The notes: generated by a model from the sequence alone, not told the origin. DNA of 35,771 nt from Candidatus Stoquefichus sp. (GCA_021768625.1 JAETUM010000025.1:1-35771); one strand, 5' to 3'. Positions 13,240 through 24,781 are shown, numbered from the stretch's first letter. Translations and numbers: made by a program.

Positions 13240-14169
13240 TTATCTATTGACACTTGCCATTCTAAAATAAGTATACTGCTTTCCTTTTAATGATACTGAT
13301 AATTGATGGATATTTTCTGGTGATGTACAACCACTAAATCCTCCATCTCCTATAGCATGTATATCAGCACCTGTTTCCTTCATTTTTAATGCAATTAATC
13401 GAATTGTTTCAGTATCTGCACATTCGACAGAACTATTGAGGAATGTCATTGCCAAAGTTCTTGGTTTATAACGATGTATAAACTCTACAAGTTGCCTAAT
13501 CATTTCCACTGTAATTCCATGTCGAGAACCAGGAGCTGGCAAATCAATACAGTCTGCACCAGCATCTATTAACTCTTTAATAATTTCTTTTGCATCATAA
13601 TCTGCTAATGGGTCACCTAATACCTTTTCATTGATACCATCTTCCCATTTACCAGCAAAAACAAAAATTTGATCTTTAAATTTTGTTTTTATACGCTTTG
13701 TTGTTTCAACAACATCTCTAATCGATGTTCCACTTCCAGGATTTCCACCTAGAACAATAAAATCCGCTCCTAAATCAATACATTTTTGTACATGTTCATC
13801 ACTCGCCAACATTCCATCACGACGATAAAGAGCTTTCTTTCCACCATCTTCACTACCAGCTTTGGGACATCCTAAATAAATTCCTATAGGACGTCTACAC
13901 TTTTTCTTTAACTCTTGAAAAGACAATCCACATAACCCAGGATTATTATCAAGATTATCTAAATCAAAAGTATTTAACATAACCATATCTGCTCCAAAAG
14001 CAAACATTAATTCAGAGTTTGTTACTCCTCTTACTAATCCTTCCCCAGCAAATAATAGATGTTGTCCCATAACAACACGACCTTCTGATTTAAAAACTGA
14101 CTCTTTTAATTCCATTGGAGACATTTTTTCAATCTCTTGACCTGTTGCACTAATTAATCTTGTAACCAT
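13240..14169 (-). CDS. TIM-barrel-like protein of PTS operons (DUF7916-like)
   Basis: 309 residues, not assignable to a proven function. The repeated beta-alpha pattern suggests a TIM barrel: MVMLNTFDLDN, IGIYLGCPK, GADFIVLGGNPGSGTS, IFVFAGKWEDG, GADCIDLPAPGSRHG, ADIHAIGDGGFSG. It resembles a family usually seen next to PTS genes and sometimes mislabelled as a haloacid dehalogenase or PEP mutase; I call it DUF7916-like from memory. It lies 4 bases after the EIIB gene in the operon. A role as aldolase, epimerase or isomerase in the same pathway is inference. Confidence 0.6.
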   Translation of the reverse strand: MVTRLISATGQEIEKMSPMELKESVFKSEGRVVMGQHLLFAGEGLVRGVTNSELMFAFGADMVMLNTFDLDNLDNNPGLCGLSFQELKKKCRRPIGIYLGCPKAGSEDGGKKALYRRDGMLASDEHVQKCIDLGADFIVLGGNPGSGTSIRDVVETTKRIKTKFKDQIFVFAGKWEDGINEKVLGDPLADYDAKEIIKELIDAGADCIDLPAPGSRHGITVEMIRQLVEFIHRYKPRTLAMTFLNSSVECADTETIRLIALKMKETGADIHAIGDGGFSGCTSPENIHQLSVSLKGKQYTYFRMASVNR

Positions 14170-14173
14170 ATTA

Positions 14174-14473
14174 CTATTTACCTAATAACTTTAAAGCATG
14201 TTCTAGAACTTTTGCTCCATTCATCATTCCATAATCTTGCATTTGAATCACTTCTACTGGTTTGTCTGAATATGTTTTTTGAACATTTTTTAATTCATAA
14301 CGTACTTGTGGTCCAAGCAAAATAACATCTGCGTTGTCTCCATATTGAGCAATTGATCCTACTGGATGTGCCTCAATATTAATTTCAATTCCTTTTGCTT
14401 TTGCAGCATCTTTCATTCTATTAACTAATAAACTTGTAGACATTCCTGCTGCACATACTAATAAAATATTCAT
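14174..14473 (-). CDS. PTS lactose/cellobiose-type EIIB subunit
   Basis: 99 residues. MNILLVCAAGMSTSLLV has the phosphocysteine Cys7 and the P-loop-like CxxGMSTS of the lactose/cellobiose EIIB class; ILLGPQVRYEL is the second signature. It takes phosphate from EIIA and gives it to the sugar on the EIIC side. It is separated from the only EIIC gene of the window (20050-21387) by several kilobases, but shares promoter operators with it, so the two probably form one transporter. No EIIA gene is seen. Confidence 0.92.
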   Translation of the reverse strand: MNILLVCAAGMSTSLLVNRMKDAAKAKGIEINIEAHPVGSIAQYGDNADVILLGPQVRYELKNVQKTYSDKPVEVIQMQDYGMMNGAKVLEHALKLLGK

Positions 14474-14485
14474 ATTTTTTTCCTC

Positions 14486-15139
14486 CTATAATTTTCTTAA
14501 TTCTTTACAGATTTCTTGATAACTTTTTTCTTTTCCAAATAATGCGCTTGTTCCTAAAATAAATCCACTGACTCCTATTGCTGATAACTCTTTGATCTTT
14601 TCTGGTGAACATGCTCCATCTATCATCACTTTGTAACCACCATAGTTCTTTGCTTCTTCTACGAACTTTTGAAACTTCGGTGTCACAAAGTCAAGATACT
14701 TTTGTCCTGCAAAACCTGGGTTTACACTCATAATCATAACATAATCACATAAGTGCAATACTTCTTTTACTGATTCAAATGATGTTCCTGGATTAATTGC
14801 AATTCCTGCCGAAGCACCTGTATCTTTAATCATTTGAAGCGTTCTTGTAATATGAGCATCTGTTTCTGGATGAACATAAATAATAGAAGCACCTATTTTC
14901 GCAAATTTTTCAACATAAGCACTAGGATTTGTAACCATTAAATGAACATCACAAGGCTTTGTTGCTGTTTGACAGATATACTCAATATCTTGCAATCCCA
15001 TTCCAAAATTAGGGACGAAATTACCATCCATCACATCAAGATGGAAGATATCAATACCACCATCTTCTAAATCTTTTATTTCTTTTTCCAAATTTCCAAA
15101 ATTCGCACACATCATACTTGGACATAATAATTTTCCCAT
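14486..15139 (-). CDS. Ribulose/allulose-phosphate 3-epimerase family (AlsE-like)
   Basis: 217-residue TIM barrel. His33 and Asp35 (HLDVMDG), His66 (DVHLMV) and Asp174 (MIDGAC) are the metal and proton-transfer residues of ribulose-phosphate 3-epimerases. CPSMMC, VHPET and IDGAC, rather than the usual HxEA and DGGI motifs, resemble the allulose-6-phosphate epimerase AlsE. With RpiB in the same operon, the pair could carry an aldohexose 6-phosphate via a ketose 6-phosphate to fructose 6-phosphate. It is the first gene of the eight-gene operon; AGGAGG precedes the ATG and an AAACGTTT operator lies just upstream. Confidence 0.83.
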   Translation of the reverse strand: MGKLLCPSMMCANFGNLEKEIKDLEDGGIDIFHLDVMDGNFVPNFGMGLQDIEYICQTATKPCDVHLMVTNPSAYVEKFAKIGASIIYVHPETDAHITRTLQMIKDTGASAGIAINPGTSFESVKEVLHLCDYVMIMSVNPGFAGQKYLDFVTPKFQKFVEEAKNYGGYKVMIDGACSPEKIKELSAIGVSGFILGTSALFGKEKSYQEICKELRKL

Positions 15140-15513
15140 AACATTCCTCCTTGGTAAAACGTTTACTCTTTGTGCAATGAATAAAGGTATTCCTACCTTT
15201 TCTACTACTATTCGACATTATTCAATTGTATGTTTATGATAAGCCTTATTTTATAAATATAGTACTCTTCACTACATACAAAGAATCTCATTAATCTTAT
15301 ATTCCCTAGCTTGCAATTTTATTTTAACCTTGATGGGTAAACGTTTCCACACAATCTAATGGCATATCTTATGCCATTTATTGTTATTCTTACATTTTTT
15401 GTACGAATATACGCATATATTTACCATTTTTATCCATTTTGAGTAAACGTTTTCATGAAAACGTTTGAAAATATGTGAAAAAAATTATATAATAAAATTG
15501 GGGAGTGAAAATC
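15140..15513. promoter_or_regulatory. Divergent control region of the epimerase operon and LacI regulator
   Basis: This 374-base gap holds several operators. AAACGTTT-centred sites lie at 15154-15166 (just before the epimerase start), 15335-15349 and 15443-15468. The last is a perfect 22-bp palindrome (15445-15466) formed by two AAACGTTT cores 14 bp apart. They suit the LacI regulator transcribed to the right and also resemble CcpA cre sites. A separate palindrome GGCAT-N5-ATGCC (15361-15375, extending to a 9-bp stem 15358-15378) and the string TTCGACATTATTCAATTG at 15211 recur upstream of the EIIC gene. No small gene is seen here. Confidence 0.7.
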
Positions 15514-16560
15514 ATGGATAAAAAAAAGAGTATCTCTATTAAAGAAATCGCTAAGCTATCTCAGGTTTCTGTTGCGACAGTTTCAAGAGTTATTAATAAT
15601 AATGGACGATTTTCTGAAGAAACAAGAAAACGAGTACAAAAAATAATAGATGAATATGGATATACAACAAATATGGCAGCGAAAAGTTTAAGAATGTCAA
15701 AATCTAAAACAATCGGACTTATTGTTCCTAATATTGACAATGAATGGTTTTCTCAGTTAGTTTTAAAGATTGAGAAATATTTCTTTGATAAAAATTATTC
15801 TGTGTTTATTTGTAATACATCTCAAGATGAAGAAAAAGAGGTTGCATATTTTAAGACATTAGATTCAAAAATGGTTGATGGGATTATATGTATTTCAGGA
15901 ATTGAGGAAATACCTACAAATGCTATCTCAAGAGATATTCCTATTGTTTGTATAGATAGAAAGCCTAAGGATCATGCTAATGCTTATTATGTTGAGTCTA
16001 ACCATTATAGTGGCGGATATTTAGCAACTGAGGAATTAATTAAGAAAGGATGTCAAAGGATTGCTATTGTATCAAGAAATAAAACATTATCTGTTAATAA
16101 ACAACGTTTAGAGGGATATAAGCAAGCATTAAAAGATTATGGATTAAAAGAATATACTGAATTACAATTATTATTAGAGCCTTCAGAAGCTAATTATGAA
16201 GGAGCACGCAAAATTATTAATCAGCTCGTTAAAGAAGGCATTGCCTTTGATGGCGTCTTTGCAACAAATGACTGGCGTGCTTATGGTGTTATGGTTGGCT
16301 TAGCAGAAAATAATATTAATGTCCCTTCTGATGTTAAAGTCATAGGTTTTGATGATATCTTTATTTCACATTCATGTCATCCATCTATGTCTACTATTCG
16401 TCAAGATGTTTCTGGTCTTGCTCTTAAAGCAGCTAGTTTATTAATGGATCTTATTGATAATAAAGAAATACAAGTTGACCAAAGACGTTTTATTCTACCA
16501 GTAGAAGTCATAGTGCGGGATTCAACTGATCAAAAGATAGAAAAAAGTACTTTAGATTAA
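15514..16560 (+). CDS. LacI-family transcriptional regulator
   Basis: 348 residues from the ATG at 15514 (GGGGAG 8 bases upstream; an in-frame GTG at 15505 overlaps that site). Residues 5-60 are the LacI HTH with hinge helix (ISIKEIAKLSQVSVATVSRVINN, AAKSLRMSKSKTIGLIVP), followed by a periplasmic-binding-protein-like sensor domain ending VIGFDDIFISHSCHPSMSTIRQD. It is divergent from the epimerase operon. AAACGTTT palindromes lie between them and also before the EIIC gene, so it likely controls both and itself in response to a sugar or sugar phosphate. The C-terminus runs into a shared terminator. Confidence 0.9.
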   Translation: MDKKKSISIKEIAKLSQVSVATVSRVINNNGRFSEETRKRVQKIIDEYGYTTNMAAKSLRMSKSKTIGLIVPNIDNEWFSQLVLKIEKYFFDKNYSVFICNTSQDEEKEVAYFKTLDSKMVDGIICISGIEEIPTNAISRDIPIVCIDRKPKDHANAYYVESNHYSGGYLATEELIKKGCQRIAIVSRNKTLSVNKQRLEGYKQALKDYGLKEYTELQLLLEPSEANYEGARKIINQLVKEGIAFDGVFATNDWRAYGVMVGLAENNINVPSDVKVIGFDDIFISHSCHPSMSTIRQDVSGLALKAASLLMDLIDNKEIQVDQRRFILPVEVIVRDSTDQKIEKSTLD

Positions 16561-16577
16561 ATCTAGAGTACTTTTTT
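16541..16577. terminator. Bidirectional terminator of LacI gene and convergent glycosidase
   Basis: 17-bp stem with one T/C difference (16541-16557 and 16561-16577), loop TAA, with A and T runs at the ends. It overlaps the end of the LacI gene and serves the convergent glycosidase, which stops at 16581. Confidence 0.85.
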
Positions 16578-16580
16578 GTT

Positions 16581-18939
<2,359 letters not shown>

Positions 18940-19042
18940 AAACACACCTCCGTTCTTCTACATTGTAAAATGAACACTTCTTAATATCCATAGAATCGTT
19001 CGTCACAAAGTAAGACAATTTATCTTATAAAGAAAAAGGTTT

Positions 19043-19525
19043 CTATGCTTCATACATAAACAAAGCAAATAAACCTATGATTGTTACAGCAATTGCAAAA
19101 ATATTAACAATTTTAACTGTATTTTCTTGAATTCTAAATCCATATTTACCATAAAGAAGATTATTAACTTGTTTTGCTTTTGTACAATGGTAATCTGCTA
19201 AAAGTGCAAAAACAACAACAACAATCCTCATAAAAAGACTTGTTCCTAAACCTTCTTTTATATAACCCCAAGGGAAAATAGCTAGTATAAAAGCAATAAT
19301 AGTAGCAAACAACGCTGCTCCAATATATGGATTTTTCTCATCTTTATGCTTTTCAATTCTCTTTTTATCTTTTTTAGATAAAGACTTCTCCTTCTCTATC
19401 TTTTTATTGTCTTCATATTTTTCTGAATAGCTTCTTTGCTTCACCTTTATAACTTCAGCTCCACAGCTATCACAGAACTTTGCTGAATCTTTTAATTGAG
19501 TACCACATTTTCTACAATAAATCAT
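19043..19525 (-). CDS. Zinc-ribbon membrane protein
   Basis: 160 residues. The N-terminus is a zinc ribbon with CxxC pairs (YCRKCG and FCDSCG), followed by a highly charged Lys/Glu linker (about 28-66) and three probable membrane segments (about 68-88, 95-112 and 137-157). No signal peptide. This architecture is common in low-GC Firmicutes and has no fixed function. It pairs with the next zinc-ribbon gene, 12 bases away, probably in one transcript downstream of the PTS EIIC gene. Confidence 0.75.
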   Translation of the reverse strand: MIYCRKCGTQLKDSAKFCDSCGAEVIKVKQRSYSEKYEDNKKIEKEKSLSKKDKKRIEKHKDEKNPYIGAALFATIIAFILAIFPWGYIKEGLGTSLFMRIVVVVFALLADYHCTKAKQVNNLLYGKYGFRIQENTVKIVNIFAIAVTIIGLFALFMYEA

Positions 19526-19537
19526 ATATACACCTCA

Positions 19538-19969
19538 TTACTTTAAAATAATCTGAGACAAATTCACCAATGTAACAAAAATACTCAAAAAGATAGAAAC
19601 ATAAGCATAATTTTTATTACCATTAGGTTCATATCCTTTTTTCAAATCTTGTTTATCAGTATATAAAGACGTAATACCACAAATCATTGCAATTATATAT
19701 ATAAACATACTAATGATGTAAGGAATTTTCACATTTCCTCCTAGAGCATTAATAACTGTTCCAATAATGAAGTCAAAACCAATTAACCCAATAAGAAATA
19801 GTAACATTCCTAACTTAGACCAACTATTAGTTCGAGGATTTTTCTTCAATTTTAGTGCCTTTGATTCATCCTTTGTATCTGGTAAATCTTCAACTGCTTT
19901 TCCACAATGATAACAAAATATAGAATCAACAGGTATTTCTTTATGGCAATGCGGACATTCTTTCATCAT
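19538..19969 (-). CDS. Zinc-ribbon membrane protein
   Basis: 143 residues. N-terminal zinc ribbon (CPHCHK and FCYHCG), a short charged linker, and three hydrophobic segments (about 52-75, 83-100 and 122-141). It resembles its neighbour in layout but not closely in sequence. AAGGAG precedes the two adjacent ATG codons; I use the first. The role is unknown. Confidence 0.75.
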   Translation of the reverse strand: MMKECPHCHKEIPVDSIFCYHCGKAVEDLPDTKDESKALKLKKNPRTNSWSKLGMLLFLIGLIGFDFIIGTVINALGGNVKIPYIISMFIYIIAMICGITSLYTDKQDLKKGYEPNGNKNYAYVSIFLSIFVTLVNLSQIILK

Positions 19970-19994
19970 TATTTCTCCTTTTTCATTTGAATGA

Positions 19995-20018
19995 AAGAAG
20001 GCTTTTTCAAGCCTTCTT
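19995..20018 (-). terminator. Stem-loop after the EIIC gene
   Basis: 10-bp perfect stem (19995-20004 and 20009-20018) with a TTTC loop, 32 bases after the EIIC stop. On the minus strand it is followed by a short T-rich tail, so it is a terminator, perhaps partial, between EIIC and the zinc-ribbon genes. Confidence 0.6.
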
Positions 20019-20049
20019 AAATTGTCAATTAAATTTTTATATATAAGTA

Positions 20050-21387
20050 TTAAGCTTCAGCAGCTTCAGCTTCCATTTTTGCAACTTCAGCTTTCTCATA
20101 TGCTTTCCAGAATGGATAGAATATAACTAAAACAATTGCAAGGTTGATAAATACAACTAATGCTCCACCAACAGATCCACCAGCACCCATATATCCTAAG
20201 ATTGGAGATGGTGTTGCCCATGGTAAGTTCAAGTACATTTTACCAACAAATCCAATTGAAGTCAACCAATAAGTCAATGCTCCACAAACTGTATGAGTTA
20301 ATACGAATGGGATTAATAAGAAACCATTCATAACAACTGGTAAACCAAACATAATTGGTTCAATAATGCAGAATACTGCAGATGGTAATGCGATAATACC
20401 TAATGGTCTTAAATGAGGTAATTTCTTGCTTGACATAAACATATAAATTAAGATTGGCCAGCAACTAGATACCCATTGAGAAAGTCTTGATAAGTTAGCA
20501 GTCCATACATATGGTAAATCCTTAACAGCAGTTCCAGCCATGAATGCAGTATTATTTTCTGCAGTCCATTGTGGTAAGAATGCATTAGTAACTGCACCAG
20601 TGATATTATCACCATGTAAACCACAAGTCCATAATAATGCTGATAAGAATTGTTGTAATGTAAAGACGAAGATATTATCAGCTTTTCCTAATACAGGTAA
20701 TAACATTTGTCCAACCATTTCTGGAATATTTAATCCAGCTAATGTTCTAATTCCCCAACAAACTAATGTAATGAAGAAATAAGGAATAATTGCTGAGAAA
20801 CTGTTTGCAATTGCAGGTGGTACAGTATCAGGTAACTTAATAACGATATGTTTTTTATAACATAAATCGATAATATTAATAGCAATAGCACCAGCGATCA
20901 TTGCAGTGATAAGTCCAGCTCCACCCCAATATGTTGTTTCAAGTGCACTAGCACCAACACTTAGTGTTCCATCAGCAGCTGTAACAACTAAGTTACCAAC
21001 AGCATTGTAGTTCAACAAGATAAATGCAAACATTGCACCAATTGCTCCTGTTGTTTTACTGAATCCTTTGATTTCGGCATATTCAGAACCCATGGCAATT
21101 ATAATATAGATTGCCATCATTCCCATAGATAAGCTGTTAACCAATGCCAAGTCACCAGCCCATGGTTTCAAGAATGGAATTAGCGCTGTTTCTGTTAACC
21201 CACCATCAGAGCATAACAAGAAAATTACTAAGAAAATTGACCCTACCATTGTAACTGGTAATGCAGCAACCATTGCATTTGTAAGTGCTTTTACAAATGG
21301 AATTTGTCCAAATTTTGTCATTGGTCCAGCAATGATGTCAACTTTTTCCATTAAAGAATCCATAAAAGATTTCTTTTCAACAGACAT
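20050..21387 (-). CDS. PTS lactose/cellobiose-type EIIC permease
   Basis: 445-residue integral membrane permease with about ten hydrophobic segments. Family signatures are ANSFSAIIPYFFI, WTCGLHGDNITG and IIEPIMFGLPVVMNG, typical of cellobiose/lactose-class EIIC. It imports a sugar and presents it to EIIB for phosphorylation. The matching EIIB is at 14174-14473. Its promoter carries AAACGTTT and GGCAT-N5-ATGCC sites shared with the EIIB operon. It is divergent from the PRD-type regulator. No EIIA lies nearby; phosphate supply must come from elsewhere. Confidence 0.93.
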   Translation of the reverse strand: MSVEKKSFMDSLMEKVDIIAGPMTKFGQIPFVKALTNAMVAALPVTMVGSIFLVIFLLCSDGGLTETALIPFLKPWAGDLALVNSLSMGMMAIYIIIAMGSEYAEIKGFSKTTGAIGAMFAFILLNYNAVGNLVVTAADGTLSVGASALETTYWGGAGLITAMIAGAIAINIIDLCYKKHIVIKLPDTVPPAIANSFSAIIPYFFITLVCWGIRTLAGLNIPEMVGQMLLPVLGKADNIFVFTLQQFLSALLWTCGLHGDNITGAVTNAFLPQWTAENNTAFMAGTAVKDLPYVWTANLSRLSQWVSSCWPILIYMFMSSKKLPHLRPLGIIALPSAVFCIIEPIMFGLPVVMNGFLLIPFVLTHTVCGALTYWLTSIGFVGKMYLNLPWATPSPILGYMGAGGSVGGALVVFINLAIVLVIFYPFWKAYEKAEVAKMEAEAAEA

Positions 21388-21640
21388 AAAATTTTCTCCC
21401 TTCGTTGATTTTTAGAAAACGTATGTAAACGTTTTCCCTTTACGACTATAGTTTAGCATTACTTCTTTCTATTTTCGACATAATCAATCGGCATAATAAA
21501 TGCCAGAATATTCAGTCTTTAATCGGAAAGCCTTGATATATCAATGTTTTTTTAAATTATAAAACTTAAAAAAATATGGGAAATCGTTTACACATTTATA
21601 CTTTTTTGATATAATTTTTTATGGAAAAGGAGGAAATTCT
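21388..21640. promoter_or_regulatory. Divergent control region of EIIC and the PRD-type regulator
   Basis: AAACGTTT core at 21427-21434 within TGTAAACGTTTTCC, with a half-matching AAACGTAT 10 bp away. GGCAT-N5-ATGCC lies at 21490-21504, and TTCGACATAATCAATCG begins at 21474. All three recur before the epimerase operon. A 14-mer at 21579-21592 (GGAAATCGTTTACA) matches the CcpA cre consensus at all but the first fixed position and lies before the regulator gene. The regulator start at 21641 has AGGAGG upstream. Confidence 0.7.
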
Positions 21641-23545
21641 ATGAATCTTAAAAAGAATGAAATAGAGATTATTAAACTTCTCATATCAACATCTCACTAT
21701 CTCACTTCTTACGATATTGCTATTGCAACTGGTATTAATAGACGTTTAGTGAGGGACGAAATGGCAAATGTCAAAGAAATTCTTAAATCATTTGATTTTG
21801 AATTAGTTTCCAAAACATCTAAAGGATATATCATTAAAGGAAAATGTTCTGATTCCATTTCAAGATTAGAGAAGATTATAGCTGATGCTGAGCGTCAACG
21901 TGAATCTGTTTTTCCCACTTTACCAATAGAAAGAAGAAATTATATCTTAAAAAGATTACTAGATAAAAATGATTATATAAAGATTGATACACTTGCTGAT
22001 GAATTATTAACGAGTCGTTCAACAATTTCTAGTGACCTCAAACGTATCAAACATGATATTAAAAAATATCATTTATCATTTAAACAAAAACCTAATTATG
22101 GAATTTGTATTGTGGGTGATGAAGTTGATAAGCGAAGACCTTTAGGTGATTATCTTTTTACTAACTTAAATGAATCTAAAATGTTTTATGATTACTTAAA
22201 TTCATATATTACCCAAAGTGATTCTTTGGAGAATGGTATTATTGATATTATAAAGAAGAACAATATTGAAATGTCTGATATTACCTTATGTGACTTCTTA
22301 ATCTGTTTATCAGTCAGTACATCAAGAATTATGCTAGGCCATGTGATTACAAAATCTCCTGATCTTACTCCTATTCAAGGGAGAATGGAATTTATTGTTG
22401 CTAAAGAAATAGCAACTTTCATAGAAAACAGAATTAATTGTCACTTTAATGATTTTGAAATTAATCAAATTGCTATTCAATTGATTTGTAAAAGAATAAC
22501 AACTGATACAACCCTTCATAATCGTCAGTCATATACTTTATCAAAGGAAATTTTACAAGAGATTGAAAAACAAACTTTAATTCGTTTTGATAGTTCAGGA
22601 TTCTTTTCAAGATTTCAATTCTATGTTGAAACAGTTCTTCTTTGCATCACATATAATGAAAAGATACGTCATCCATTATATGATGAGCTGAAAACAACAT
22701 ATCCTCTTGCATATGAGTTAGCAGAAATTACAGCAAACATTATAGAAAAGCATGTTCATCAACCTCTTTCTATGAGTTCACTTGCTTTCTTTACAACTAT
22801 TTTTAATACTGCAATTAATAGTCAAAAGCCTAATAAAAAGAAAGTTTTATTTTTATGTGGACTAGATGTCGCTTCTACAAAACTCAATACGCTTATCATT
22901 CAAGAGAGATTTAAAAATCAAATAGATATTGTAAAGACAAGCCAATACTATAAAATATTTGAAGAGGATTTTAGTGCTTATGATTTTATTATTTCAATAA
23001 TACCTATACATAATGATTTACCAATACCACACATTAATATTTCTGAAACTATAGATCAAGACGATTTAGATAAGATTCAAAATTATTTATCATATTACTT
23101 TAGTAAAAATAGATTAGAAACATTATTTCATCCAAAACTATATAAAGATAAAGTTAAACTTAAATCATATAAGGGAATTATTGGTGAATTTAACAAACTC
23201 TTAAAAGCACAATACCCTTCAATTAAATCATTGAAAAGCAATATTATTATAGACAACCAAGAGAACTTTATAACATTTCCTTATAAATTAGCTATTATTA
23301 AGCTGAATAAGGTTTTAAATAATAATAATATTTTATCTGTTTTACTTTTAGAAAAACCAATTATTTATAACAAACAAGAAATTCAAATTATTATTTTATT
23401 CTCTTGTTTAGACAATAATCGTTATATATATAATACACTAACAAACATTTTAAATAACCTGTCTTCTCATCCTGAGAAAACTGATGAGATTTTAACAAAC
23501 CCTAGTTATCCTCGTTTTTTATCAATACTCAAAGAAAACCAATAA
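21641..23545 (+). CDS. PRD-containing transcriptional regulator (LicR/MtlR-type) with degenerate phosphorylation sites
   Basis: 634 residues: HTH domains at about 5-60 and 95-140, two PRD-like regions (about 190-290 and 300-400), an EIIB-like domain (VLFLCGLDVAS, about 402-480) and an EIIA-like C-terminus (about 500-634). Such regulators are switched by PTS phosphorylation. Here the expected PRD histidines seem replaced (IAIQLI where IALHLI is usual, FFTTIF where a LHF motif is usual), and the EIIA-like site reads FITFPYK, with Tyr where His is expected. Only the EIIB-like Cys remains. It faces the EIIC gene and likely controls it and the EIIB operon, perhaps with altered signal input. Residue assignments are by eye. 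Confidence 0.8.
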   Translation: MNLKKNEIEIIKLLISTSHYLTSYDIAIATGINRRLVRDEMANVKEILKSFDFELVSKTSKGYIIKGKCSDSISRLEKIIADAERQRESVFPTLPIERRNYILKRLLDKNDYIKIDTLADELLTSRSTISSDLKRIKHDIKKYHLSFKQKPNYGICIVGDEVDKRRPLGDYLFTNLNESKMFYDYLNSYITQSDSLENGIIDIIKKNNIEMSDITLCDFLICLSVSTSRIMLGHVITKSPDLTPIQGRMEFIVAKEIATFIENRINCHFNDFEINQIAIQLICKRITTDTTLHNRQSYTLSKEILQEIEKQTLIRFDSSGFFSRFQFYVETVLLCITYNEKIRHPLYDELKTTYPLAYELAEITANIIEKHVHQPLSMSSLAFFTTIFNTAINSQKPNKKKVLFLCGLDVASTKLNTLIIQERFKNQIDIVKTSQYYKIFEEDFSAYDFIISIIPIHNDLPIPHINISETIDQDDLDKIQNYLSYYFSKNRLETLFHPKLYKDKVKLKSYKGIIGEFNKLLKAQYPSIKSLKSNIIIDNQENFITFPYKLAIIKLNKVLNNNNILSVLLLEKPIIYNKQEIQIIILFSCLDNNRYIYNTLTNILNNLSSHPEKTDEILTNPSYPRFLSILKENQ

Positions 23546-23550
23546 ATATG

Positions 23551-23584
23551 AAAAACCACTGATTTCAAATAATCAGTGGTTTTT
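23551..23584. terminator. Bidirectional terminator between regulator and bile salt hydrolase
   Basis: 14-bp perfect stem (23551-23564 and 23571-23584) with a 6-base loop and A/T runs on either side, between two convergent genes. Confidence 0.9.
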
Positions 23585-23586
23585 TA

Positions 23587-24549
23587 CTATGCATTTTGCA
23601 TAAATACTTTTTGAGGTTTTAAAAGTGGATATGTAATAAGCTGACAACTATCAATATTTTCTTTATACATATCGATTCCTATGATTTGTTGGTTATCATA
23701 ACTTGTATAATAATATATGCACTTTTTCATATCACAACATGATGTATATCTTGTTATTTCATAATCTTTACCAACTAAAACACATCCTTTTATTTGTTTG
23801 ACTGAACCAAGAATATGAAAGAATTGATTAATTTCGTCATATTCATTATCCATGCAAACAGAATTTAATTTTGTATAAGTTGCTCTTACAAAACGTGAAA
23901 GGGAAGATGTATCTCCTGGTAATCCTAAACCACCCATTCCCATACTATATGCTTTTAACTGTATTTTATCTGAAAAAGTATTCTTAGGATTTTCTCTAGA
24001 AATATGCATATAATTATTTAAAATAAAACGTTGTATATTAAATACTGGATCATTGGTCATAACACCAATATCATTATCATAAACTTTTAATCCACTTTCT
24101 AAACATTCAACAGTAATAGATTGACCCTGATCTGAAATGATCCAATGAAGTGGGGCTAGAGGTATTTGTTCATTAAAGGGAAGATTTACTAAATTCATAC
24201 GTTTTAACAATATTTTTGCTTCTTCTACACAACTACACTGTCCTAGTATCCATGGAATAAACTCAAATGGAGTAATGTTATCCATAGAACGCTGATAATT
24301 TTTATAACGTGCTTCTGTAAATCTTAATCCTGCCATACTTAGTCCCTTTTCATTTGTTGCGTCAAAATATAATGGATAGTCATCAATAATTTTAGCAATT
24401 CCTATCATAGCATAATGAGATTTCATATGATTAACTTCCTTAAATACAAATGTATAATATCTTGGTGTTATAGTTATAACCTCATCATAAGAACCTTTAA
24501 CATCTAAAGTCCTTCCAAAGTAATGTTTATACGTAATACCTGTACACAT
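23587..24549 (-). CDS. Choloylglycine hydrolase family, probable bile salt hydrolase
   Basis: 320-residue Ntn-hydrolase. I start it at ATG 24549 (AAGGAG 9 bases upstream) because Met removal must expose nucleophile Cys2 (MCTG); an earlier in-frame ATG would bury it. Other active-site positions are Arg13, Asp16, Asn66, Asn166 (GVMTNDP) and Arg219 (SRFVR), within the typical APLHW and YSMGMGGLGLPGD blocks. It cleaves conjugated bile acids, and related enzymes cleave penicillin V; the GMGGLGLPGD block favours bile salts. No signal peptide. Before the satellite inserted, it lay about 58 bases after the acetyltransferase gene on the same strand. Confidence 0.9.
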   Translation of the reverse strand: MCTGITYKHYFGRTLDVKGSYDEVITITPRYYTFVFKEVNHMKSHYAMIGIAKIIDDYPLYFDATNEKGLSMAGLRFTEARYKNYQRSMDNITPFEFIPWILGQCSCVEEAKILLKRMNLVNLPFNEQIPLAPLHWIISDQGQSITVECLESGLKVYDNDIGVMTNDPVFNIQRFILNNYMHISRENPKNTFSDKIQLKAYSMGMGGLGLPGDTSSLSRFVRATYTKLNSVCMDNEYDEINQFFHILGSVKQIKGCVLVGKDYEITRYTSCCDMKKCIYYYTSYDNQQIIGIDMYKENIDSCQLITYPLLKPQKVFMQNA

Positions 24550-24607
24550 AATTATATTTCTCCTTTTTATAATTATATGCTTATTCATATAAACTATTCA
24601 TCTTTTA

Positions 24608-24643
24608 TTATATATCCTTTTTCATATGTATATGTGGGCAATA
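24608..24643 (-). pseudogene. Displaced original 3' end of the acetyltransferase gene
   Basis: Read on the minus strand, these bases encode YCPHIHMKKDI and stop (TAA at 24608-24610). The first part is identical to the acetyltransferase end at 33286-33311; only the last codons differ. This is the chromosomal tail left behind by insertion of the satellite. Confidence 0.85.
24618..24643. repeat. attL, left copy of 26-bp attachment core
   Basis: Perfect 26-bp match to 33286-33311 (begins TTTTTCATATGTATATGTGG, ends GCAATA). It marks the left junction of the satellite. Matching stops exactly at both ends. Confidence 0.92.
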
Positions 24644-24757
24644 AACTATTTAAAAATCAAAGGAATTATTTTATATTTTTATGTGTTATCTTACAATTAC
24701 TTTTATATTCTATAACCTTTTAAAGTTAATATATGTTAGTTAATTGTATATACAAAC

Positions 24758-24781
24758 TACCCCAAAAATTACCCCCAAAAA
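24758..24781 (+). repeat. Tandem ACCCC-AAAAA sites near the left end
   Basis: Two tandem copies of a TACCCCAAAAA-like unit, 115 bp inside attL. The same doublet in the same orientation lies at 33177-33198 at the other end, inside the last codons of the integrase gene. Position and symmetry suggest arm-type binding sites of the integrase (inference). Confidence 0.5.

Noticed and set aside
15335-15468. Assigning all AAACGTTT sites firmly to CcpA
   Set aside because: They fit the cre consensus nearly as well as they fit a local LacI operator; the sequence alone cannot separate the two, so both are stated.
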